A stretch of DNA of 11,726 nucleotides, from positions 1 through 11,726 of the forward strand of contig JAFGNQ010000143.1 in NCBI GenBank assembly GCA_016926925.1. Direction: 5' to 3'. The DNA is from Candidatus Aminicenantota bacterium (lineage in GTDB: Bacteria > Acidobacteriota > Aminicenantia > Aminicenantales > Aminicenantaceae). A program made the translations under genes and the position numbers. The notes beneath the pieces were generated by a model. That model made no database searches. It worked only from the letters and a program-made list of their open reading frames with translations, and was not told the origin of the DNA. Shown piece after piece: positions 6,489-11,726 of this stretch; the first letter of the stretch is position 1, and the number at the start of each line of letters is the position of its first letter.

Positions 6489-8037
6489 AGCCTCCACCCC
6501 CCGGAGTCTCGATGCGCAGCACATCTCCGGGCATGGCGCGTGTATTGACTTTGGAATTCAGCGTTATTTTTTTATTCCCTCGAATGAGGATATTTTTTCC
6601 TTTTTTCCCGGATTTCCCTTGCTGCAGACCGTAAGGGGGGAATTTTCGCCTATCAGACATGATCGAAACCTGTACGGGAACGAGGAATTCATACTCCCTG
6701 ATGATTCCATCACCGCCTTTGTACTGGCCATCTCCTCCGGAATTCGGCCGAAGCCCGTATCTACGGATACGGATCGGCAAATAATTTTCGAGTGCCTCCA
6801 GCGGCGTATTCAGTGAATTAGTCATATGTGTGTGGACTCCACTCAGACCGTGCCCTGTGGAACAAGCACCCATCCCACCGCCTATAGTCTCATAATAGGC
6901 AAAGGCAGTTTTCTTTTCAGGATCGAATCCACCAAAAGTCACGTTGTTCATAGTCCCTGAACTTGCAGCCGGAATCCTGTAAGGGGCAGCTTGAGCCAGG
7001 CAACCCAGGAGCACATCAACGATTCTCTGAGAAGTTTCTACGTTTCCCGCAGCCGTAGCCGCGGGGAAATTGGCGTTGATGACAGAACCTGACGGAGCCT
7101 TGATGGTTAGAGGCCTGAACAGGCCCGTGTTAAAGGGAATGTCTTCTTCGATCAAGGAGCGAAAAACATACAGCACTGCGGAGTGGGTGACGGCATAATT
7201 CGCGTTGATACCCCCTTGGACCTGAGGAGATGAAGGGCTGAAATCGATAACAGCCTCGTCCTTTTGAATAGAGATCACAACCCCGATTTTAACGGGGGAA
7301 GTTTGGATGCCGTCATCGTCCATGAGATCTTCGAAGGCATATGTGCCGTCCGGGATCTTCAAGATGGTCTCTCTCAATATTTTTTCCGTATAATCCTGGA
7401 TGAATCGGCCGTAGGATTCGACCTTTCGGACACCGTGTTTGAAGACGATTTCTTTAAGCCTTTGCAGACCCTTGTGATTGGCAGCCACCTGTGCCAACAA
7501 ATCGCCCTTCCGCTCTTCTGGAGTACGGACATTGGCCAAGATCAATTCGATCAAAGGCGTGTTCCTTTTCCCTCTGGTGATGAGTTTCATCGGAGGAATG
7601 ATCAAGCCTTCCTGGAAGATTTCCGTAGCAAGGGGCATGGATCCGGGAGTCATCCCTCCGACATCTGAGTGATGGGCTCGATTGGCGACAAAAAAACGGA
7701 GCTCTCCGGCTACAAAAAACGGAGATATGCAGGTAAGATCGGGAAGGTGTGTGCCCCCTCTGTAGGGATCGTTCAAAAGCACCATATCCCCTTCATCGAA
7801 GGCTACGGATTTCAGGGATGCTTGAACAGAGAGCGGCATAGCGCCTAAATGAACGGGGATGTGCGATCCCTGGGCGAAAGTTTCACCATGCTTGTTGAAT
7901 AAGGCGCAGGAGAAGTCTTTGCGCTCTTTGATGTTAGGTGACAGAGCCGTCCGCCCCAAAACAGCACCCATCTCCTCGGATATGGATATAAATATATTTT
8001 TAAAAAGCTCAAGCTCGATCGGATCGAATTTCAACAT
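6472..8037 (-). CDS. hyuB: Hydantoinase B / 5-oxoprolinase B-family subunit
   Basis: A 521-residue protein of normal length for the HyuB family (N-methylhydantoinase B, C-terminal half of 5-oxoprolinase, acetone and acetophenone carboxylase subunits). Conserved stretches are LNDPYRGGTHLPDLT (88-102), NRAHHSDVGGMTPGSMP (119-135) with a His-His-x-Asp group likely to bind metal, EGLIIPP (143-149), AANHKG, then GHGLSGVHTHMTNSLNTP, GGDG, and MSDRRKFPPYG near the end, finishing in ETPGGGGYG. Together with HyuA it should form a cytoplasmic complex in which HyuA phosphorylates or otherwise activates the substrate with ATP and HyuB completes ring opening or carboxylation. Its ATG is 3 bp after the hyuA stop, without a clear ribosome-binding site, so coupled translation is likely. 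Sequence alone does not separate hydantoinase, oxoprolinase and carboxylase activity. Confidence 0.92.
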   Translation of the reverse strand: MLKFDPIELELFKNIFISISEEMGAVLGRTALSPNIKERKDFSCALFNKHGETFAQGSHIPVHLGAMPLSVQASLKSVAFDEGDMVLLNDPYRGGTHLPDLTCISPFFVAGELRFFVANRAHHSDVGGMTPGSMPLATEIFQEGLIIPPMKLITRGKRNTPLIELILANVRTPEERKGDLLAQVAANHKGLQRLKEIVFKHGVRKVESYGRFIQDYTEKILRETILKIPDGTYAFEDLMDDDGIQTSPVKIGVVISIQKDEAVIDFSPSSPQVQGGINANYAVTHSAVLYVFRSLIEEDIPFNTGLFRPLTIKAPSGSVINANFPAATAAGNVETSQRIVDVLLGCLAQAAPYRIPAASSGTMNNVTFGGFDPEKKTAFAYYETIGGGMGACSTGHGLSGVHTHMTNSLNTPLEALENYLPIRIRRYGLRPNSGGDGQYKGGDGIIREYEFLVPVQVSIMSDRRKFPPYGLQQGKSGKKGKNILIRGNKKITLNSKVNTRAMPGDVLRIETPGGGGYGRKP

Positions 8038-8040
8038 TTG

Positions 8041-10041
8041 TCAGATCGGTATGCTCATGATCAAATTCATGAATTCATCCACTCGGACTTCGTGCTCCGG
8101 AGGCAAAAATGTCGTCGAATCACAGTCGGCTATAAGAGCCGGGCCAACGATTTTTGTTCCGGCTGTAAGAAGGGATCGATCGAATACGGAAGCCATCTGT
8201 TTTTTTCCCTTGAAGACCAGAGGTTGTTTCTTCATGAATGCTTTATCGGAATTTAAACCGCTTAGCGGCTGTTTCCTGAGCGGCAGTTTTTTTATTCTGC
8301 CCACAGCTCTTACTCTTAGGTTCACAATCTCAACCGGTCGTTCGGAATGATGGTACGAGTAGAGTCTCTTGTGGGCTCTATGGAACTGGACCGTGCATGC
8401 TTTCAAATCGAATTCATCCGGCTGCATGGGAATGGTGATCTCGTAGGACTGACCCAAATACCTGATATCCAGAAACGGCAAAATCTTCAATTGATTTTCT
8501 TTGAATCCCTCTTCCATCATTTCCGCCTTACTTCTTTTCTTTATGGATTCGAAGATTTTCTCTATCTCGGCTCTTTTTATTTTTTTCACGCCTTTCAAGA
8601 TTGAGTAGGAATAGTCTTTGACGGAATCGGCTAACAGAAGGCCGAGGGCGGAAAGAACACCGGCATTTTTGGGAATGATGACTGTTTTCATCTTGAGAAG
8701 AGCAGCGATTTCGGCGGCATGCATACCGCCCGCACCGCCAAAAGAGAATAGGGCAAAATTTCGTGCGTCAAACCCCCTCTCTATGGAAATCACCCTAATT
8801 GCCTTTTCCATATTGGCGTTGGCTATCGCGATGATTCCCTCCGCCGTTTCCAGGAGAGACTTGCCCAGATCGCGTGCAAGGTTCTGAAGGGAAAATCGGC
8901 TTCGCTCTGAGAATAGAGGCATCTTTCCGCCTAGGAAAAATTCGGGGACAAGACGCCCAAGAAAGAGATTTGCATCCGTAACTGTGGGCTTCTTTCCTTT
9001 CCCATAACAGGCCGGCCCGGGTTCGGCCCCTGCACTTCGAGGCCCTACCCTAAGTGCGCCGCCTTGATCCCGGAAGGCAAGCGAGCCTCCTCCTGCTCCT
9101 ACAGTGTGAATATCGATCATGGGAAGGCGTACAGGATATTCGCCGATCAGACTTTCGTGGGTCTGACGGATTTGTCCTTCGATGAGAGATACGTCCGATG
9201 ATGTCCCTCCCATATCAAAAGTGATGATATTCCGGAATCCGCAAGCTCTCCCCAGGTGGCAAGCTGCCACAACTCCTCCGGCAGGTCCTGAGAGAGCCGT
9301 GCGCAAGGGCTCAGACTTGGCGGTTGCTACGGATATATGGCCTTCGTTCGACTGCATGATTCTCAAGCTGGCACCTTTGAGACGGCCTTCCAGTCTTTTG
9401 AGGTAAAGGCTCATGACGGGCATGAGATACGCATTGACAACTGATACCGATGCCCTTTCGTACTCCCGATGTTCTGGCAGGATGCGGCTCGAGATGGAGG
9501 CTAAAATATTTCTTTTTGTCAATTCTTTAGCGATCATCTCCTCATGAGCGGTATTGGCGTAAGAATGAATCAGACAAACGGCGACAGCGTCGATTCGTTT
9601 TTTTTGAAGCTTAACGCATACCTCCTCAATCTCTCGGTGCGAAAGAGGGGTCTCAACCTTTCCTTTGCCCGTGATCCTTTCGTTCAGTCCGAAACACAGA
9701 TTGCGGGAGAGAAGCGGCTTCTTTTGTTCGGCCTTCAAACTGTAGAGTTGACTTCTTACCTGTCTGCCTATGAAGATGACATCCTCAAATCCCCGGGTAG
9801 TGAGGAGAGCAATCCGTCCTCCTTTTCTTTCAAGAAGAGCATTGGTGGCGACTGTAGTACCATGGATAACAGCCGGCAGCGGACAGCGGTTAAGCCAATC
9901 CGTTACTCCTTTGAGGATAGCCAGAGACGGGTCTTCCGGAGTGGAAGGAATTTTGTCGATCGCAATCGTTCCGTTTTCGATAATGACAAAATCGGTGAAT
10001 GTGCCTCCCGTATCGACTCCGATACGCACTTTCTTCGCCAT
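8041..10041 (-). CDS. hyuA: Hydantoinase A / 5-oxoprolinase A-family ATP-dependent subunit
   Basis: A 666-residue HyuA-family protein of typical length. Order of landmarks: RIGVDTGGTFTDF (6-18), the first nucleotide phosphate loop of the ASKHA-type fold; HGTTVATNALLERKG (60-74); FDMGGTSSDVS (275-285), the second phosphate loop; HTVGAGGGS (312-320); GPRSAGAEPGPACYG (333-347); and FGGAGGMHA (434-442). The start at ATG 10041 puts the conserved RIGVDTGGT at residue 6, normal for the family; the frame extends up to a TTG at 10077 but that would add an unsupported tail. No Shine-Dalgarno lies before 10041, while promoter-like hexamers sit directly upstream. It is 101 bp from the zinc-ribbon gene and 3 bp from hyuB. 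Expected role: ATP-driven activation of a cyclic amide (N-methylhydantoin, 5-oxoproline or similar) or of a ketone. The absence of a fused HyuB half shows the split, bacterial-type arrangement. Confidence 0.92.
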   Translation of the reverse strand: MAKKVRIGVDTGGTFTDFVIIENGTIAIDKIPSTPEDPSLAILKGVTDWLNRCPLPAVIHGTTVATNALLERKGGRIALLTTRGFEDVIFIGRQVRSQLYSLKAEQKKPLLSRNLCFGLNERITGKGKVETPLSHREIEEVCVKLQKKRIDAVAVCLIHSYANTAHEEMIAKELTKRNILASISSRILPEHREYERASVSVVNAYLMPVMSLYLKRLEGRLKGASLRIMQSNEGHISVATAKSEPLRTALSGPAGGVVAACHLGRACGFRNIITFDMGGTSSDVSLIEGQIRQTHESLIGEYPVRLPMIDIHTVGAGGGSLAFRDQGGALRVGPRSAGAEPGPACYGKGKKPTVTDANLFLGRLVPEFFLGGKMPLFSERSRFSLQNLARDLGKSLLETAEGIIAIANANMEKAIRVISIERGFDARNFALFSFGGAGGMHAAEIAALLKMKTVIIPKNAGVLSALGLLLADSVKDYSYSILKGVKKIKRAEIEKIFESIKKRSKAEMMEEGFKENQLKILPFLDIRYLGQSYEITIPMQPDEFDLKACTVQFHRAHKRLYSYHHSERPVEIVNLRVRAVGRIKKLPLRKQPLSGLNSDKAFMKKQPLVFKGKKQMASVFDRSLLTAGTKIVGPALIADCDSTTFLPPEHEVRVDEFMNLIMSIPI

Positions 10042-10048
10042 GAAGCTA

Positions 10049-10077
10049 TTTGTACGTCTCTGATGGACCAAAGTCAA
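10049..10077 (-). promoter_or_regulatory. Candidate internal promoter touching the hyuA start
   Basis: On the minus strand TTGACT (10072-10077) and TACAAA (10049-10054) are 17 bp apart. The expected transcript start falls at about 10042, next to the A of the hyuA ATG (10041). It lies in the 101-bp gap that separates hyuA from the zinc-ribbon gene, the largest gap in the operon. The -10 match is only four of six. Confidence 0.35.
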
Positions 10078-10142
10078 GCAGACGGTTGTGAAGGAATAAG
10101 TTACTGAAATACTCTATGGCAGCGAGGATAGAACGGCCGTGC

Positions 10143-10361
10143 TTATTTGCAGGTGCTGCACGATGTCGCCGTGCATCCGGCGCAGCTTGATCCAGCGGTT
10201 TTCGTCCGATCGCTTCCTCCACCGATTCCAAAGCTCGAGATCAACTTCCGGATATCTTGACTTCCGCATCCGGTGCAGACGACTTTTTTCTCTGCGCCCA
10301 GAGAGACGAGGGTTTCAAAGCAAATCCCGCAGTTTCGGCAAGAAAACTCGTATATCGGCAT
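10143..10361 (-). CDS. FmdB-like small zinc-ribbon protein
   Basis: A 72-residue protein starting MPIYEFSCRNCG, the recognisable N-terminus of the FmdB/CxxC zinc-ribbon family. Cys8 and Cys11 with Cys29 and Cys32 (VCTGCG) form the four-cysteine zinc site. The tail is glycine- and serine-rich and ends with four further cysteines (60, 63, 68, 71) in two CxxC pairs, a common feature of this family whose function is not known. The ATG at 10361 is 8 bp after the ridA stop with AAGG upstream. The open frame continues further upstream into ridA but that part has no family resemblance. FmdB was first described as a putative regulator in a formamidase operon. The position between ridA and hyuAB suggests a regulator or an accessory subunit of the Hyu complex. 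Family call firm, role unknown. Confidence 0.85.
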   Translation of the reverse strand: MPIYEFSCRNCGICFETLVSLGAEKKVVCTGCGSQDIRKLISSFGIGGGSDRTKTAGSSCAGCTATSCSTCK

Positions 10362-10369
10362 GAGCCTTT

Positions 10370-10834
10370 TCAGAGGAGTGCAATCGCCTCGATTTCGACT
10401 TGGACATCTTTGGGCAGTCTGGCAACTTGAACCGCTGCCCGGGCGGGATACGGAGCCTGGAAAAATTCTCCGTAAACGTTGTTCATAGCGACATAATCGT
10501 TCATGTCTTTGAGGAATACAGTACATTTAACCACTTTGTTCAGTGAGCTTCCGGAAGCCTCCAGGACTCCTTTGAGGTTCGTTAAGACGAGTCGTGTTTG
10601 CTCATCGACGGGTCCCTTATTGAGCTCCCCGGATACTGGGTCGAGGGGAATTTGTCCGGAGGCAAAGACGAAACCGTTGGCAACAATACCCTGGGAATAA
10701 GGGCCTATGGCTTTCGGTGCGTTCTCGGTTTTAACTTCTTTTTGCATAGCGATACTCCTTTTTTTACCAGAAAATAGACTGGGACCTAAAATTGTCATAC
10801 AGCCGATAGTGAGGAGAGCTTTTCTTCTTTCCAT
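10370..10834 (-). CDS. ridA: RidA (YjgF/YER057c/UK114) enamine/imine deaminase with N-terminal export-like extension
   Basis: The long form is 154 residues; residues 30-154 are a standard-length RidA. Active-site residues equivalent to E. coli Tyr17, Arg105 and Glu120 are present as Tyr46 (IGPYSQG), Arg132 ([12 protein letters not shown]) and Glu147 (VEIEAIA). RidA hydrolyses reactive 2-aminoacrylate and related enamines/imines made by PLP dehydratases, and a dehydratase is encoded at 3292-4299. The first 29 residues ([11 protein letters not shown], a hydrophobic stretch, then KKRSIA) look like a signal peptide or membrane anchor with a weak twin-arginine character. The start at 10834 has AAGGAG 6 bases upstream. 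A second in-frame ATG at 10747 also has its own AAGGAG 7 bases upstream and would give the plain 125-residue cytoplasmic protein. The frame also extends to 10867, but no ribosome-binding site supports that start. This is the first gene of the five-gene operon. Confidence 0.92.
   Translation of the reverse strand: MERRKALLTIGCMTILGPSLFSGKKRSIAMQKEVKTENAPKAIGPYSQGIVANGFVFASGQIPLDPVSGELNKGPVDEQTRLVLTNLKGVLEASGSSLNKVVKCTVFLKDMNDYVAMNNVYGEFFQAPYPARAAVQVARLPKDVQVEIEAIALL
10755..10760 (-). promoter_or_regulatory. Internal ribosome-binding site for a short RidA form
   Basis: AAGGAG, preceded by a run of A, lies 7 bases before the in-frame ATG at 10747 (minus strand). It is inside the ridA long-form coding sequence and predicts initiation at the conserved RidA core, skipping the export-like extension. 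Confidence 0.65.
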
Positions 10835-10840
10835 TTCTAG

Positions 10841-10846
10841 CTCCTT
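10841..10846 (-). promoter_or_regulatory. Ribosome-binding site for the extended RidA form
   Basis: AAGGAG lies 6 bases before the ATG at 10834 (minus strand). It decides this start over the open frame's earlier start at 10867, which overlaps the region expected to be untranslated leader. Confidence 0.7.
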
Positions 10847-10885
10847 TGCGCAGCTTGAGCACGACACATGGACTGCGATTTTACT

Positions 10886-10914
10886 ATCCTAAAAAATACG
10901 AGCACATATTTCAA
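10886..10914 (-). promoter_or_regulatory. Candidate promoter of the ridA-hyuAB-NRAMP operon
   Basis: On the minus strand TTGAAA (10909-10914, five of six matches) and TAGGAT (10886-10891, four of six) are separated by 17 bp. The predicted transcript start near 10879 leaves about 45 bases of leader with the AAGGAG before ATG 10834. It is in the AT-rich divergent region shared with the tricorn-homologue gene. Confidence 0.5.
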
Positions 10915-11005
10915 TAAGAAAATATTCTGGATTTTTGTTCTATATTGTATTGACTATTCAAAAGTCTGTAGAAAAGAATAACCAAAAAAGCTATATTGTC
11001 GTATA

Positions 11006-11011
11006 TATAAT
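11006..11011 (+). promoter_or_regulatory. Candidate -10 element for the tricorn-homologue gene
   Basis: A perfect TATAAT lies about 80 bases before the tricorn-homologue start, in AT-rich sequence. No convincing -35 hexamer is found 16-18 bp upstream, so it is only a -10 candidate. An alternative, TTGACT at 10950-10955 with AAGAAT 18 bp later, is also weak. The region also holds two copies of CTATATTGT (10940-10948 and 10991-10999). Confidence 0.3.
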
Positions 11012-11093
11012 CGAATGTTTGAGGTGTTTGTTTGTTTTCGGTCATCGACCTAAGGGAAATTTTTTTGCGTTTGTGAAAATGGAGGTATGTTCT

Positions 11094-11726
11094 ATGAGAA
11101 AAAAAGCGCCGGTTTTCGTATTTTTAATGTTTTGCGTTGTGCTTTCCTCTTTATCGGCAATCGATGTCAACGATACCATGCTCATGAATCAGCCTGCAAT
11201 CTCCAAGAATCATGTGGCCTTTATCTACGCCGAAGACCTTTGGGTAGCGGATGTCGACGGCGGCAATGCGCGTCGCTTGACTACGGTTCGCGGCTTGGAG
11301 TCCGATCCCATCTTTTCTCCCGATGGCAAATGGATTGCTTTCAGTGCACAGTACGACGGCAATACGGATGTGTTTTTAATCCCGGTTACCGGGGGCATTC
11401 CAAAGAGATTGACGTGGCACCCGGGACCGGACCTCGTGCGGGACTTCACGCCGGATGGTTCGTCCGTGCTTTTCCTTTCCCCCCGGTATGTGTTCACAAA
11501 CCGGTATATGCAGCTTTTTACTGTATCCACAGAGGGTGGATTTCCGGAAAAATTGCCGATTCCCAACGCTTACCGCGCTAAATATTCAGATGACGGAACG
11601 AGAATAGCCTATACGCCTCTTGTAGAGCCCTTCCACCAGTGGAAGCGATACCGGGGGGGCAGGGTATCGAAGATTTGGATATATACCATAAGCGATCATT
11701 CTGTTATAGAGATTCCTCAGCCTGAG
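11094..11726 (+). CDS. Tricorn-protease homologue, N-terminal part (cut by window end)
   Basis: The frame is open from ATG 11094 to the window end, giving 211 residues of a protein that in this family is usually around 1,000 residues long. GGAGG at 11081-11085 lies 8 bases before the ATG; an ATG at 11087 is in another frame. Residues 1-22 (RKK, then a hydrophobic stretch ending SSLSA) form a Sec signal peptide, so the mature protein is exported. Beta-propeller (PD40/TolB-like) repeats follow: LWVADVDGGNARRLT, SPDGKWIAFSAQYDG, FLIPVTGGIPKRLT, TPDGSSVLFLS and a fourth repeat with SDDGTRIAYTP. In full-length tricorn homologues these blades precede a PDZ domain and an S41-type serine protease domain, which lie beyond the window. 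A stand-alone TolB-like propeller protein is a less likely alternative. It is divergent from the ridA operon; peptide degradation would suit the amino-acid theme of the region. Confidence 0.85.
   Translation, partial: MRKKAPVFVFLMFCVVLSSLSAIDVNDTMLMNQPAISKNHVAFIYAEDLWVADVDGGNARRLTTVRGLESDPIFSPDGKWIAFSAQYDGNTDVFLIPVTGGIPKRLTWHPGPDLVRDFTPDGSSVLFLSPRYVFTNRYMQLFTVSTEGGFPEKLPIPNAYRAKYSDDGTRIAYTPLVEPFHQWKRYRGGRVSKIWIYTISDHSVIEIPQPE

Noticed and set aside
6489..6524. Upstream in-frame ATG for the NRAMP-like gene adding 12 residues
   Set aside because: GGAG directly abuts that ATG with no spacer, and the added residues read through the conserved hyuB C-terminus. The later ATG with GGAGG is preferred, although its 2-base spacer is also short.
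9544..10107. Open frame of 187 codons on the + strand opposite the hyuA 5' end
   Set aside because: It covers the conserved nucleotide-binding region of hyuA on the other strand, with no ribosome-binding site and no family resemblance.
10046..10231. Small minus-strand open frame bridging the zinc-ribbon and hyuA genes
   Set aside because: It overlaps the zinc-ribbon gene in another frame, and the sequence shows no motif or ribosome-binding site.
11040..11050. Short hairpin GGTC-ATC-GACC in the tricorn-homologue leader
   Set aside because: It has only four base pairs and the T-run starts about 10 bases later. It is not a convincing attenuator or riboswitch.
1..11726. tRNA/rRNA genes, CRISPR arrays, insertion sequences, phage or defence genes
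   Set aside because: No repeat-spacer pattern, transposase, tRNA-like cloverleaf or rRNA-like segment was recognised. The window is nearly filled by metabolic, transport and regulatory genes.

Overview
The window looks like a bacterial chromosome segment of moderate GC content. It carries the end of a surface-polysaccharide locus followed by an amino-acid and cyclic-amide catabolism region. Lineage cannot be fixed from sequence alone. The combination of a Tat-exported D-aminoacylase-type amidohydrolase, a tricorn-protease homologue with an N-terminal signal peptide, and a RidA with an export-like extension is a pattern I associate with Acidobacteriota and Aminicenantes-like genomes. That is a low-confidence inference.

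Layout. Bases 1-1608 (+): the C-terminal part of a NusG/RfaH-like antiterminator, then a complete DegT/DnrJ/EryC1/StrS sugar aminotransferase. Bases 1613-4299 (-): a two-gene unit with a 4-bp overlap, encoding a Ser/Thr dehydratase-like PLP enzyme and then a Tat-exported D-aminoacylase-like amidohydrolase. Bases 4516-5208 (+): a YgeA-type amino-acid racemase, divergent from that unit across a 216-bp region with a good promoter on each strand. Bases 5280-10834 (-): a probable five-gene operon in the order ridA, FmdB-like zinc ribbon, hyuA, hyuB, NRAMP-like transporter. Bases 11094-11726 (+): the signal peptide and first beta-propeller repeats of a tricorn-protease homologue, cut by the window end.

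How the genes may work together (inference). The NRAMP-fold protein has lost its metal-binding residues and may import an organic substrate. HyuA/HyuB would open a cyclic amide such as a hydantoin or 5-oxoproline at the cost of ATP. The exported amidohydrolase would free amino acids from N-acylated D-amino acids. The racemase would interconvert enantiomers, the dehydratase would deaminate, and RidA would hydrolyse the reactive enamine/imine products that such dehydratases release.

The strongest points for a second look are four. The NRAMP-like protein lacks all four canonical metal-site residues. RidA has two start codons, each with its own AAGGAG, which predicts an extended and a short form. 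A zinc-ribbon protein is encoded between ridA and hyuAB. Two genes (hyuA and the aminotransferase) lack a Shine-Dalgarno sequence and have promoter-like hexamers almost touching the start codon. No RNA genes, insertion sequences or CRISPR arrays were seen. No gene-free stretch exceeds 300 bases; the largest are 4300-4515 and 10835-11093, both divergent promoter regions.
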